Numbered from the stretch's first letter, positions 37,507 through 48,162 are shown. The stretch: DNA of 60,160 nucleotides from Streptococcus sp. S784/96/1 (GCF_902729355.1 NZ_CACVCC010000015.1:1-60160); one strand, 5' to 3'. Made by a program: numbers and translations. Notes: generated by a model not told the origin, from the letters alone.

Positions 37507-38403
37507 TTATTTAACTGACAAAAGGTGAAAGAGGGCACCATATAAATTAGCATCATTAGTAAACTTAGCTGCTACAATATCTACTTTCGGTACATTTAAC
37601 TTCATCACCGGATTTGTTTCTAGGAAACTGTCAAACTGATAACGAATCTCATCAACCAAGATAGCTTGAGAACTGATTCCCCCTCCAATAGCGTAGGTAG
37701 TTAGATCAAAAAAGGCTTGTAGATTCAAAATAAGATAGGCAATCTGACGACAATAATTCTGAAAGAGTGGATAGGCAACTTCATCTCTATTATTGATTGC
37801 CTCAAATGCCAATAAACCGTCCGTCACATCCTCCTGCCCTAGCGCCTCATTCACTTGGCTAATCATTCTCACAGCTGAACCACTATAACCTACCATCTTG
37901 TCAAAGCCATCTTTACTAGCATCTAAGATAGACAAACTTAATTCTCCAGATTGGAAATGTGGGCCTAGGCGCAATTTACCATCAAGAATGATACCGCCTC
38001 AAACGCCTGTACCAAGCACAATGACAGCACCATCTTGACTTCCCTTAAGACTCCCTTTCCAAAGTTCTGCAAGAGCTGCTGCTTTAGCATCATTTTGCAC
38101 GCTAACAGGAATCTGGTATTTTTCAGTCATAATATCAACAATTCTCAACCCATCTAGGTATTGAAGAGCACCGCCAAAATAGATAACACCTTCTGCCGTG
38201 TCAACCTTTCCTGGCACACTAAACGCTATTCCTGAAAGCTCTTCTGTGCAATCATTCACAATACCATAAATGCTATTCAAAAAATCTTCAACTTGATTTT
38301 GAGGTGTCGGAATGTGTCCACGCTTTGTTTGCTCACCATCCTCTGTCATGATGGCATACTTAATGTGAGTACCTCCGACATCAATTGTTAAATAATAAGC
38401 CAT
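37507..38403 (-). pseudogene. ROK-family sugar kinase with one nonsense codon
   Basis: The N-terminal part (38403 to about 38002) reads YYLTIDVGGTHIKYAIM (phosphate-1 loop), SVPGKVD and NDAKAAALAE, up to VIVLGTGV. A TGA at 37999-38001 stands where a Gly codon is expected in the GTGxGGGI phosphate-2 loop. The same frame continues with GGIILDGKLR, then IGGGISSQ near the end, to a stop at 37507. Without the stop it would be an ordinary ~298-residue ROK glucokinase/N-acetylmannosamine-kinase-like protein. One base change accounts for the break. It lies downstream of the AraC-type regulator on the same strand, so a shared sugar pathway is likely. The product is presumably inactive unless the stop is read through. 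Confidence 0.8.
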
Positions 38404-38460
38404 AATTTCCTCCTTTATCTCAATTGACTATACCATAAGTCATTTAAACTTTGACTTGTT

Positions 38461-39333
38461 TCATTTAGCAGATTTTGGGCTCTGATTGATATGTTGCTTT
38501 CTTAGTTCTCGAGATGAAAGACCATAAACTTTTTGCAATGCTCGATCCATCGTTCTAAGCCCACTAAAACCACACTCTTGCGCAATCTGAGTTGCTGTTT
38601 TCTTAGTTTTCAACAATAATGGCTTCGCGTGCTTTGCCCTTATATAATTCAAATATTGAAATACAGTAATTGCCATCTGCTCCTTAAAAAAACGTGATAG
38701 GTGTTCCTTGGATAAATAGCAATGCTCCGCAACATCATCTAAGGTAATCTCTGCCCTGTAATTTTCCTCTAAAAAACTTTTAATGTTGCTTAATCGTTCT
38801 TTTTGCTTATCATCATTCCTATCTGACAGAGATAAGTGCCTCTTGACCAAAAAATGTTTGAGTAGAAGTTCCAAAATTTCTAAAATCAAGATTGATTTCC
38901 GTAAAGTATCTTTCCCATGATAGCAATCCGCAAGGGCATTCAATTTTTCTTGTAGTTGGCAATAAGCCTCGTAACGGCAATCTTTTTCACCAGAAAAATC
39001 GTTAATAAGAATCTTATAGTCACTAATATCTGGTTGATACATTTTTAATAGATTATACGGAAAAATAATGGAAATCGCCCGAGATTCACCATCTGGCGAA
39101 CTATAGGTTCTGATACTATGAACTTCCATCGTATTAACCACCAAAATCGTCCCTGGCTCAGTCATATATGGAGTGTTAGCAATAAAAAAATTAGCAATAT
39201 GCCCACTTATCGTATAACTTAATTCGACAGACGAATGCCAGTGAGGCTCAATAAAGGTAGATTGATTCTCTTCGTGCAAATAAACCCAAGCCGGTAAGTT
39301 ATTTGTAGGCACAACTAATTCATGTTTCGACAT
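38461..39333 (-). CDS. AraC-family transcriptional regulator
   Basis: 290 residues. An N-terminal cupin-type sensing domain (IEPHWHSSVELSYTISG near residue 30) and a C-terminal double helix-turn-helix (ITLDDVAEHCYLSKEHLSRF near 195; TQIAQECGFSGLRTMDRAL near 245) are characteristic. Such regulators usually activate sugar-use genes. It precedes the broken ROK kinase by 58 bases on the same strand. A cre-like sequence lies just upstream. Inducer unknown. Confidence 0.92.
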   Translation of the reverse strand: MSKHELVVPTNNLPAWVYLHEENQSTFIEPHWHSSVELSYTISGHIANFFIANTPYMTEPGTILVVNTMEVHSIRTYSSPDGESRAISIIFPYNLLKMYQPDISDYKILINDFSGEKDCRYEAYCQLQEKLNALADCYHGKDTLRKSILILEILELLLKHFLVKRHLSLSDRNDDKQKERLSNIKSFLEENYRAEITLDDVAEHCYLSKEHLSRFFKEQMAITVFQYLNYIRAKHAKPLLLKTKKTATQIAQECGFSGLRTMDRALQKVYGLSSRELRKQHINQSPKSAK

Positions 39334-39360
39334 TCTCTTCTCCTATCTGACTAGTATATT

Positions 39361-39376
39361 AAGCAAACGCTTTCTA
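39361..39376 (-). promoter_or_regulatory. Probable cre (CcpA) site upstream of the AraC-type gene
   Basis: AAGCAAACGCTTTCTA fits the cre consensus at about 14 of 16 positions. It lies about 30 bases upstream of the regulator's start codon. Confidence 0.45.
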
Positions 39377-39438
39377 TGTTAGTTAACCTTATTATACTTC
39401 CTTATCTCTCCATTGACAATCTTATTCTAGAGAGCAAA

Positions 39439-39471
39439 AAAAATAGCCCTATCGACGATAGAGCCATTTTT
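39439..39471 (-). terminator. Terminator downstream of purA
   Basis: AAAATAGCCCTATCG pairs with CGATAGAGCCATTTTT; minus-strand orientation is followed by a T run. Confidence 0.7.
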
Positions 39472-39577
39472 AGGAGATTTAATATGAAAAAGAAAATTGA
39501 TGGGTTTCCTATTTCTAGGATAAGAATAGTATAACCCACCAATGTTAAGATAATATAAAGCTTATCTTAATTTTTCC

Positions 39578-40900
<1,323 letters not shown>

Positions 40901-40989
40901 CTAACTTTAGAGTCTACCCATTGTCCAATTCCTTTCAGACTTAAAACTTATGGCAGGAATTTCACCTGCAAGTTTACATATTACATCTC

Positions 40990-41018
40990 ATTATAGCAAA
41001 AAACAGACGTTCATTCAA
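40990..41018 (-). promoter_or_regulatory. Promoter of purA
   Basis: Minus strand TTGAAT (complement of 41018-41013), 17-base spacer, TATAAT (complement of 40995-40990). The leader contains GCAGG-TGAAATT-CCTGC (40953-40969). No clear PurR box seen. Confidence 0.75.
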
Positions 41019-41067
41019 GAAACAGATAATTTTAAAGCAAAAACCAATAAACCCACTGTAAGTTACT

Positions 41068-41262
41068 TTATAGATATACAATAACCGAACTTTTACTTTT
41101 TAAAAACCGTTTGGTTGATATAGTTTCCACTTTTATTAAGAGAGAAAGAAAATCTTCTAAATCAAGCTTTGAATAGTCCAAAAATAAGGTATTCTCCGTT
41201 TCGGAAATCACATATAGAGCCTTACGTGGAGAACTAAACTTTTCAACAAGATATTCTACCAC
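41068..41262 (-). CDS. Small protein of unknown function, fourth gene of the membrane-protein operon
   Basis: 64 residues from the GTG at 41262; cytoplasmic, mixed charge, ends VIVYL. The frame stays open for another 21 codons upstream with protein-like content (DSKAIDSLDKYDIVRSEGG), back to an ATT at 41323-41325. That ATT overlaps the stop of the preceding gene and has GGAGG nine bases before it. So the true start may be this ATT, giving 85 residues. Its position fits an operon with the three paralogous membrane proteins. No family recognised. Confidence 0.5.
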   Translation of the reverse strand: MVEYLVEKFSSPRKALYVISETENTLFLDYSKLDLEDFLSLLIKVETISTKRFLKSKSSVIVYL

Positions 41263-41320
41263 TGTCCCGCCTTCACTTCTAACAATGTCATACTTATCTA
41301 AACTATCAATAGCTTTTGAA

Positions 41321-42202
41321 TCAATCCGTCACTTCCTCCGTGAGTGATTCACTAACTTTAGAGGAAACTCTATAAGTTCCATCCTCTTGTTTTTCCAACC
41401 TAATGAAAACATTTTTATTGTCTCTATAATATTCTGTTCGATAAACTAACGAGAGTTCAACGTATTTCAAAGTTCCACTATGATAGCCACTGATAGTAGA
41501 TTCTTGAGGAAGCCCACCAATTTTAATAACATCCTCATAAGTTGCACCACCTGCCCCTGTATCAGCACTTCCTACAACAAGCTCTGAAAAATTTTCAGCT
41601 GTCCAAGAAAGATCTTCCGATGCTTTTTGGATTTGAAATTGGTCATCCGTCATATTATACGTGTTTTTTCCTTTTAAATAGTAGTCATCACCATTTTTAT
41701 AAAAGGTTAAACTAACTTGTCGTCTATCTTCATAGATATCATAATCATAACATTTATAATCAATAGCTACAGTCTGTTCATCATAAATTAATCTAGCACT
41801 TGAGGGATTGCCAAATTTCTCGATAATACTTGACAAACTATCTCCTGTAGCCGTTTGCTTATCGCCTACAACCAATCCTTCATAATCAGTCAAGGTCCAA
41901 TTAAAAGCAAAATCTTCCTTGCTAGCCACTAAACGGCGTGTAAAAGCATTTTGCAAGTTATCATCATCTTCTTGATAGATACTGATTTCTGATTTCTCTG
42001 ACCAATCAAAACGATTTAAATTCGATTTCACCGACCAAATCCCACCACCTATTAAAAGAGCAACCCCTAAAAGCAAAGCCCCCTGCTGCACGGACCGCTT
42101 ACCTTTTAAAAACTCTTGATAAGTTCGTTTTGACTCTTTATCTAGTTCGTTTCTGATAACTTCAAGTTCATGATATCGATTATTTTTCTTTTTTATCGCC
42201 AT
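41321..42202 (-). CDS. Membrane-anchored protein with two tandem SmpA/DUF3862-like domains (paralogue 3)
   Basis: 293 residues. A charged cytoplasmic N-terminus (about 1-38) and one membrane helix (GALLLGVALLIGGGIW, about 42-58) put the rest outside. The outer part has two repeats with the pattern F.WT...(F/Y)..L..G......t....i..fG.P: FAFNWTLTDYEGLVVGDKQ with IIEKFGNPSSARLIY, and EDLSWTAENFSELVVGSAD with VIKIGGLPQ. The pattern matches the small beta-lactamase-inhibitor-like/SmpA fold of DUF3862 lipoproteins in streptococci. It starts two bases after the previous gene. Function unknown. Confidence 0.7.
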   Translation of the reverse strand: MAIKKKNNRYHELEVIRNELDKESKRTYQEFLKGKRSVQQGALLLGVALLIGGGIWSVKSNLNRFDWSEKSEISIYQEDDDNLQNAFTRRLVASKEDFAFNWTLTDYEGLVVGDKQTATGDSLSSIIEKFGNPSSARLIYDEQTVAIDYKCYDYDIYEDRRQVSLTFYKNGDDYYLKGKNTYNMTDDQFQIQKASEDLSWTAENFSELVVGSADTGAGGATYEDVIKIGGLPQESTISGYHSGTLKYVELSLVYRTEYYRDNKNVFIRLEKQEDGTYRVSSKVSESLTEEVTD

Positions 42203-42204
42203 AG

Positions 42205-42972
42205 TTAATCTCTAAACACTCCATCTTTGGTCACTAGTCGCAATCCCTTATCATCCGTATTTGTAAAGGTCAATGATACTGAGTTAATTGTTGAGGTTGG
42301 ATCATTATCCTCTTGATAAAAAAGGGTTAGCTGATGAAATTCATTAAATTCAGTTTGAAAAATATCCGTTACTGGACCATATTGGGCCAAAATCTCTTTA
42401 GGCGTCTGATTTAACGAGAGATTATCAACTTCCTCTTTCGTCCATTTAAATGAAAAATTCTCTGCTGTCGCGATAGGATAAGTATCATCCTTAAGATTCG
42501 TATAACTCTTCTGATAGAGACGATAAGCGCCCTCTATAGCCATGAAATACAGATCAACCTTACGATAATCTTCTGGATGGCTATAATGAGCAACAACAAT
42601 GCTCCTTCCTTGATAGTCCTCAGAGGTGTCATAATTATCTGCTCTACCATGCTGTTTTGTCACTGCTTCTAAACTCGTTGAATCAGCATAGTCCTCGGCC
42701 ACTTTAAGGTCACGATAATTAGCTACTGTCCAGTCAAAAACTTCTTTTTTCTTAAATCCTTTGATGTGCGAAGCATAATCCGCTCTCTGGATAGACCAAG
42801 CTTTATCTCCTTTTTGGTTCATTCCTCCCAAGAGATATCCTATTATTATGAAGAGCATTAAGGCTACTATTCTTATTACAAACTTCCATATCTGTGATAC
42901 TGGATTATCTAAATCCTTAATTGCCTCATCAATCCCATCAATGATTATCGGGTCCTGTTCTCTTTTTGTCAT
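42205..42972 (-). CDS. Membrane-anchored protein with two tandem SmpA/DUF3862-like domains (paralogue 2)
   Basis: 255 residues: short cytoplasmic N-terminus, one helix (FVIRIVALMLFIIIGYLLGG, about 29-49), then two divergent copies of the outer repeat (KEVFDWTVANYRDLKVAED with VTKQHGRAD; FSFKWTKEEVDNLSLNQTP with ILAQYGPVTD). The ends RLVTKDGVFRD and, in paralogue 1, RLSRKDGEFRV are alike, supporting common origin. It overlaps paralogue 1 by four bases (ATGA), so translation is coupled. Function unknown. Confidence 0.7.
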   Translation of the reverse strand: MTKREQDPIIIDGIDEAIKDLDNPVSQIWKFVIRIVALMLFIIIGYLLGGMNQKGDKAWSIQRADYASHIKGFKKKEVFDWTVANYRDLKVAEDYADSTSLEAVTKQHGRADNYDTSEDYQGRSIVVAHYSHPEDYRKVDLYFMAIEGAYRLYQKSYTNLKDDTYPIATAENFSFKWTKEEVDNLSLNQTPKEILAQYGPVTDIFQTEFNEFHQLTLFYQEDNDPTSTINSVSLTFTNTDDKGLRLVTKDGVFRD

Positions 42973-43772
42973 TCTGCTTTCACCCTAAATTCTCCATCTT
43001 TTCGAGACAACCTAAAATCACCTGTTTCGTCTAATCTTAAAAAATCAAAATTCACATAATTTTTACCCTCAAAATCTGAATAATTCAGCGTTAGCGTCAG
43101 CTCATCATTGATACCGATACTGTAAATACTACTAGGCGGCCCAAATTGTTTTAGAAACTCTTCAATCTTAACGCCACCAACACCCGAGCCTTCTTCTCCG
43201 ACCTTGACTGAGTCAAACTCCTCAGCAGTCCAAAAATGCGTCACTTCTCCAACCGTATCTTCATAAGGTATACCATCTAAATCAGTAAAAAACTTATAAG
43301 TTAACGTAAATTCTCCATCAAAATCGTTAAAAACCAATACAACATGACTATAACTATCTCCCGTTCCTATCATAGTTCCATAGCTCAATTGCAAAGATTC
43401 TTTACTGTCATCTAATGAAATCATTTCCACCCCAGAAGGATTACCAAATTTTTCCAGCACCTCATCAAGACTTGTTTCGGATACCTTCTGATCGTCCCAA
43501 TCAAGCTTGACAAAGTCATCATAAGTCCAGGCGAATTTTTGTTTATTTCCCTTTGTAATAGAAATATTACGAGCGTATTCCGATAAGGTATCATAACGTT
43601 TGATATCTCTAAAGAAAAAGATATACATCACTGCTCCGACTATCATCAAAGGCAAAAAAATACGAAGATAAGTCCATATTGTTCGTAACCGTATTCCTCC
43701 CCTTCTTGTATGCTCTACTATGTCCTCAATTTCTTGAACAATTGTTTCAAATTCATCCCGATTTTTAGCCAT
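42969..43772 (-). CDS. Membrane-anchored protein with two tandem SmpA/DUF3862-like domains (paralogue 1)
   Basis: 267 residues. N-terminal cytoplasmic helix rich in Glu/Asp, then one membrane helix (FLPLMIVGAVMYIFFF, about 39-54). Two outer repeats follow: QKFAWTYDDFVKLDWDD with VLEKFGNPSGVEMIS, and THFWTAEEFDSVKVGEEGSG with FLKQFGPPSSIYSIG. First gene of the operon, about 195 bases from the divergent xpaC-telA pair; an extended -10 (TGTTATAAT) lies just upstream. The role may be in envelope sensing or protein-protein contacts; this is a guess from domain type. Confidence 0.7.
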   Translation of the reverse strand: MAKNRDEFETIVQEIEDIVEHTRRGGIRLRTIWTYLRIFLPLMIVGAVMYIFFFRDIKRYDTLSEYARNISITKGNKQKFAWTYDDFVKLDWDDQKVSETSLDEVLEKFGNPSGVEMISLDDSKESLQLSYGTMIGTGDSYSHVVLVFNDFDGEFTLTYKFFTDLDGIPYEDTVGEVTHFWTAEEFDSVKVGEEGSGVGGVKIEEFLKQFGPPSSIYSIGINDELTLTLNYSDFEGKNYVNFDFLRLDETGDFRLSRKDGEFRVKAE

Positions 43773-43968
43773 AATAGCCTCCTCTATTATTATTCATTAT
43801 AACACACTTTTATCATTCATATACAAGTCACAAAAGTGAGCTAAACCCTCTCTAACTAGCCTTAAAATCTTCTATTCTTTTTTAATTACTCACATTTACT
43901 TGCCCCTAATTATTCCAAAATATGATAAAATAAAATTATCTATCATCCCTAATCAGAAAGGATTAGTT

Positions 43969-44796
43969 ATGCCTTCTCAAACACCTCGAAAACCTATAGG
44001 TTGGGGCCCGATTATCGGTCTAATAGTTGTTTTTGCTATATTTTCAGAAGATTTGATACCTCTTCTACTATTTCTAGGTGCCGGATACGGGGTGTATTAC
44101 TCCGTTACTCGTAAATCAGCATTAGAAAATAAAAATACCGCCTTGCGTTTGCAAGATCTCAAAGAGACAATCTCACAGTGCGATCGTCAAATTAAATTAC
44201 TCGAAAGTTATCTTGATGACAAAAATTTCACTCAATACAGTATTCTAGCCAAACAAATTCTTCCAAATCTAGCCACCATTAAAAGTGAAACTGACGCTTT
44301 AAAGAGCAAAATAGATTTAAATATCTACAAACGTATCATGAAACGTGCTGGAAATGAAGAAGATAAAATTAATATCCAATTAAGAGCTCTCAATATCTCA
44401 ACGGACACTTCTTCTACATCTGAACAAGAAGTGGATATCCTGACACGTGCACCAGAAATCGTAACTACTTATCAGAATATCCAACGAGACCACATGGAAA
44501 TTCTTGAAAAATTAAAGAACGCTGAAAACGCTTCAGAGCTAAAAGCACTTCATGATATCAACATGCAACGATTCAAGGATATTTTGGACGGTTATCTAAA
44601 AATCAAAGAAACTCCTAAAAATTATTATAACGCAGATGAACGTTTAGCTCAGGCCAAAACGGCGCTGGAAAAATTTGATAAAAATCTTGACGAAACTCTT
44701 CGTCAGCTCAATGAAAGCCAGCTTAGTGATTTTGAAATCAGTCTCAGAATGATGGAAGAAAAAACACAATCCCATAGTTCTGATACTTACTCATAA
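43969..44796 (+). CDS. XpaC-like membrane/coiled-coil protein
   Basis: 275 residues from the ATG giving MPSQTPRKPIGWGP, with AAAGGA before it. Two short membrane helices near the N-terminus (IIGLIVVFAIF, LIPLLLFLGAGYGVYY, about 15-50), then a long helical region with heptad-like charged repeats. This is the layout of the XpaC family, which is nearly always encoded with TelA. It is followed by telA after 18 bases. The historic name (5-bromo-4-chloroindolyl phosphate hydrolysis) does not establish an enzyme activity. Divergent from the paralogous membrane-protein operon. Confidence 0.75.
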   Translation: MPSQTPRKPIGWGPIIGLIVVFAIFSEDLIPLLLFLGAGYGVYYSVTRKSALENKNTALRLQDLKETISQCDRQIKLLESYLDDKNFTQYSILAKQILPNLATIKSETDALKSKIDLNIYKRIMKRAGNEEDKINIQLRALNISTDTSSTSEQEVDILTRAPEIVTTYQNIQRDHMEILEKLKNAENASELKALHDINMQRFKDILDGYLKIKETPKNYYNADERLAQAKTALEKFDKNLDETLRQLNESQLSDFEISLRMMEEKTQSHSSDTYS

Positions 44797-44814
44797 TGAA
44801 GAGAGGTACCTAGC

Positions 44815-46089
44815 ATGTCTAACACTTTTAACTTTGACATTGACTCTATTGCTAACAATGCACTCACCAAAACTGATAAAACCACCCAAATTATCGAAGC
44901 AGCATCAACTACTACTGGACAAATGGCTTTTTTAGAAAAACTGACGCCTGAACAACAATCAGCTATCCAATCCAAAACTCCTGCCCTAGTTGATAGTTTC
45001 ATAGCCGACCAAAACACCTTACTTGATTTTGGAACCAGTGCTGTTGAAAATGTCAATGCAACCGTTAACCATATCTTAACTGAGCAGAAAAAATTAGAAA
45101 TTCCACAGGTTGATGAACTCTTACTCAATGCCAACCGTGAGTTAAATGGTTTTGTTACTAAATATAAAGACGTTAAACCAGCTGAATTAGAAAAAAAAGA
45201 TAATTTCTTCAGCAAGTGGTTTAAACAAAGTAAAAATACTCTACAAGACTTCTACTTTGATTCTAAATCCTTAGAAGAAAAATTGGACGGTATGGTCGTA
45301 ACAGTTGTCAAGCAAGAAGATACCCTAGCTCGTAACATTGTTTCTGCCGAAAAACTCATCGAAGATAATACAAAATCTATCGAAAATTTAGTTGGCGTAA
45401 TTGCCTTCATCGAATCCACTCAAATGGAGTCTGCTAACCGCGCTAGTCGCCTTCAAAATGAAATTGCGACTTTGGATAGCACAACCCCAGAATATCAAAT
45501 AAAAAGTAATGACCTCGCTCGCATGACAGAAGTTATTAACACCCTTGAGCAACAACATACTGAATACGTCAGCCGACTCTACGTTGCTTGGACAACTACT
45601 CCACAGATGCGTAACCTTGTTAAGGTTTCCTCAGATATGCGCCAAAAATTAGGCATGTTACGCCGTAACACGATTCCTACAATGAAGCTCTCTATTGCCC
45701 AACTTGGTATGCTTCAACAATCTATCAAGTCAGGCGCTACTGCGGATGCTCTCATCAATGCTAACAACGCTGCGCTTCAAATGCTTGCTGAAACAAGTAA
45801 AGAAGCCATCCCATCAGTCGAACGTGCTGCTCAAAGTCCTACCGTTTCGATACAATCCGTTACAGCATTAGCAGAAAGCCTCGTAGCTCAAAACAATGGT
45901 ATTATCGCAGCAATCGAAAACGGCCGACATCAACGTGCACAATTAGAAACGGCAATTGTCAAATCTGCTGAAACCATCAACGATTCTGTCAAACTCCGTG
46001 ATGAAAAAATTGTTCAAGCCATTCTCAATGAAGGAAAACAAGTCCAAGAGGAAGTTGAAAAACCAATTGAGGAAGTAACCTCAGAATAA
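44815..46089 (+). CDS. TelA-family (toxic anion resistance) protein
   Basis: 424 residues, soluble and almost entirely helical. TelA-family features: LTPEQQSAIQSKTP near residue 45, FFSKWFKQSKNTLQDFYFDSK near 135 and the long QMRNLVKVSSDMRQKLGMLR and IPTMKLSIAQLGMLQQSIKS segments at about 265-305. Family members confer tolerance to tellurite and, in Listeria, to cell-wall antimicrobials; biochemistry is unclear. Second gene of the xpaC-telA unit, ending in a terminator. Confidence 0.88.
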   Translation: MSNTFNFDIDSIANNALTKTDKTTQIIEAASTTTGQMAFLEKLTPEQQSAIQSKTPALVDSFIADQNTLLDFGTSAVENVNATVNHILTEQKKLEIPQVDELLLNANRELNGFVTKYKDVKPAELEKKDNFFSKWFKQSKNTLQDFYFDSKSLEEKLDGMVVTVVKQEDTLARNIVSAEKLIEDNTKSIENLVGVIAFIESTQMESANRASRLQNEIATLDSTTPEYQIKSNDLARMTEVINTLEQQHTEYVSRLYVAWTTTPQMRNLVKVSSDMRQKLGMLRRNTIPTMKLSIAQLGMLQQSIKSGATADALINANNAALQMLAETSKEAIPSVERAAQSPTVSIQSVTALAESLVAQNNGIIAAIENGRHQRAQLETAIVKSAETINDSVKLRDEKIVQAILNEGKQVQEEVEKPIEEVTSE

Positions 46090-46137
46090 TTTCAAAATAT
46101 CATTTTTCCACTCTAACATTAGCACCATCTCCCACTG

Positions 46138-46164
46138 AAACGAGGCTCAACAAGGCCTCGTTTT
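46138..46164 (+). terminator. Terminator of telA
   Basis: CGAGGC (46141-46146) pairs with GCCTCG (46155-46160), followed by TTTTCC. Confidence 0.8.
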
Positions 46165-46174
46165 CCATTCTTTG

Positions 46175-46183
46175 TGGTATAAT
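46175..46183 (+). promoter_or_regulatory. Extended -10 promoter of hslO
   Basis: TGGTATAAT (TG-N-TATAAT), with no recognisable -35. The expected start (about 46190) is only two or three bases before the hslO ATG, so the message may be essentially leaderless. Confidence 0.6.
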
Positions 46184-46192
46184 GGAAACATT

Positions 46193-47059
46193 ATGGATAA
46201 ACTTATAAAATCAATTTCAACATCTGGTGCTTTCCGTGCCTATGTCCTTGACAGCACAGAAACGGTTAGAACCGCTCAAGAAAAACATCAAACCCTCTCG
46301 TCTTCTACGGTCGCACTCGGTCGTACTCTGATTGCTAATCAAATCTTAGCAGCCAACCAAAAAGGCGACAGCAAAATCACTATCAAAGTTATCGGTGACA
46401 GTTCCTTTGGCCATATCATTTCAGTTGCTGATACAAAAGGACACGTCAAAGGCTACATCCAAAATACTGGTGTCGATATCAAAAAGACTGCTACTGGTGA
46501 AGTTCTAGTCGGTCCTTTCATGGGGAATGGCCATTTTGTCACCATCATCGACTACGGAACAGGAAATCCTTATACCTCTACAACTCCTTTAATTTCGGGA
46601 GAAATTGGTGAAGATTTAGCTTACTATATGACCGAATCAGAACAAACTCCATCTGCTGTAGGTCTTAATGTCCTTTTAGACGAAAACGATAAGGTTAAAG
46701 TTGCTGGAGGCTTTATGGTACAGGTTTTACCAGGTGCTTCTGAGGAAGAAATTTCTCGATACGAAAAACGTCTTCAAGAAATGCCTGCTATCTCTAGTTT
46801 GCTTGACTCTGAAAATCATACAAATGCTCTTCTTACAGCCATTTACGGCGACGATGCGTTTAAAGTTCTTTCAGAAGAAGCTATCGGATTTGCCTGTGAT
46901 TGTTCTCACGAACGTTTTGAATCTGCTTTGATTACTCTTGGAAAAGCAGAGCTAAAAGCTATGGCTAAAGAAGACCACGGAGCTGAAATCACTTGTCAAT
47001 TCTGTGGCAGTCACTACCATTTCACCGAAAATGATTTAGAGGAGCTTATCAATGACTAA
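46193..47059 (+). CDS. hslO: Hsp33 redox-regulated chaperone
   Basis: About 288 residues from the ATG giving [19 protein letters not shown]-terminal folding domain with [19 protein letters not shown] and [21 protein letters not shown]-terminal redox switch with the zinc-binding cysteines in CDCSHERF (about residue 235) and [10 protein letters not shown] (about 268). Oxidation releases zinc and turns on holdase activity. Only a weak GGAA precedes the start, fitting the leaderless reading. It overlaps dusB by eight bases. Confidence 0.95.
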   Translation: MDKLIKSISTSGAFRAYVLDSTETVRTAQEKHQTLSSSTVALGRTLIANQILAANQKGDSKITIKVIGDSSFGHIISVADTKGHVKGYIQNTGVDIKKTATGEVLVGPFMGNGHFVTIIDYGTGNPYTSTTPLISGEIGEDLAYYMTESEQTPSAVGLNVLLDENDKVKVAGGFMVQVLPGASEEEISRYEKRLQEMPAISSLLDSENHTNALLTAIYGDDAFKVLSEEAIGFACDCSHERFESALITLGKAELKAMAKEDHGAEITCQFCGSHYHFTENDLEELIND

Positions 47060-48029
47060 ACTCAGTTCATCCTTTATGATTGGAAATGTTGACATTCCAC
47101 ACCGCACTGTTCTAGCTCCAATGGCAGGAGTTACTAACTCTGCCTTTCGTACCATCGCTAAAGAATTTGGTGCAGGTCTCGTTGTTATGGAAATGATTTC
47201 CGAAAAAGGACTTCTTTACAACAACGAAAAGACCCTCCACATGCTCCACATTGATGAAAATGAACATCCAATGTCCATTCAACTATTCGGTGGAGACGCA
47301 GAAGGTCTAAAGCGCGCAGCTGATTTCATTCAAAATAATACTAAAGCTGATATCGTTGATATCAATATGGGTTGCCCCGTTAATAAGGTTGTTAAAAATG
47401 AAGCTGGCGCTAAATGGCTAAAAGACCCGGACAAGATTTACCACATCGTCAAAGAAGTAACCTCTGTTCTTGATATCCCATTGACTGTCAAAATGCGCAC
47501 AGGTTGGTCTGATAGCTCTCTAGCAGTTGAAAATGCTCTTGCTGCAGAATCAGCTGGTGTTTCTGCTCTTGCCATGCATGGCCGTACCCGTGAGCAAATG
47601 TACACTGGTACCTGTGACCACGAAACTCTTGCCCGTGTTGCCAAAGCCATTACAAAAATTCCATTCATTGGAAATGGTGATGTTAGAAGCGTCCATGATG
47701 CGAAATATATGATTGAAGAAATCGGAGTTGATGCGGTGATGATTGGACGCGCAGCTCTTAACAATCCACATCTCTTTACTCAGATTAATCACTTCTTTGA
47801 AACAGGTGAAGAACTACCTGATCTTCCATTTACCAAAAAATTAGACATCGCAGAAGAACACCTTCGTCGTCTCGTTAACCTTAAAGGTGAGAAAGTAGCT
47901 GTCCGTGAATTCCGTGGACTTGCGCCTTACTATCTCCGTGGTACTTCTGGCGCTGCTAAAGTTCGTTCAGCTGTTGCCAAAGCTGAAACTTTCTCAGAAG
48001 TCCAAGGGCATTTGGATACCTTGAGATGA
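47052..48029 (+). CDS. dusB: tRNA-dihydrouridine synthase DusB
   Basis: 325 residues, FMN-dependent. [20 protein letters not shown] at the N-terminus, [19 protein letters not shown] near residue 100 (catalytic Cys), [11 protein letters not shown] near 143, [11 protein letters not shown] near 175 and [12 protein letters not shown] near 235 are the family motifs. It reduces uridines in tRNA D-loops. It overlaps hslO and is expressed with it, an arrangement common in streptococci. Confidence 0.95.
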   Translation: MTKLSSSFMIGNVDIPHRTVLAPMAGVTNSAFRTIAKEFGAGLVVMEMISEKGLLYNNEKTLHMLHIDENEHPMSIQLFGGDAEGLKRAADFIQNNTKADIVDINMGCPVNKVVKNEAGAKWLKDPDKIYHIVKEVTSVLDIPLTVKMRTGWSDSSLAVENALAAESAGVSALAMHGRTREQMYTGTCDHETLARVAKAITKIPFIGNGDVRSVHDAKYMIEEIGVDAVMIGRAALNNPHLFTQINHFFETGEELPDLPFTKKLDIAEEHLRRLVNLKGEKVAVREFRGLAPYYLRGTSGAAKVRSAVAKAETFSEVQGHLDTLR

Positions 48030-48070
48030 TTTCCAATTTGCTCACAACACAACAGCATGATAAATAAGAG

Positions 48071-48110
48071 AGGCTGGGTAAGACTTCAATGATAACTTAC
48101 CTAGCCTTTG
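48071..48110 (+). terminator. Terminator of hslO-dusB
   Basis: AGGCTGGGTAAG (48071-48082) pairs with CTTACCTAGCCT (48096-48107), then TTTG. Confidence 0.8.
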
Positions 48111-48162
48111 TCATATAATTCTTCAAAAATAGATTTAAACTCATCTGCCAAGCTTCTGAATC

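Noticed and set aside
37507..37974. Treating the second half of the ROK kinase as its own gene
   Set aside because: It starts in mid-domain, has no ribosome-binding site and joins the first half in frame across one stop codon.
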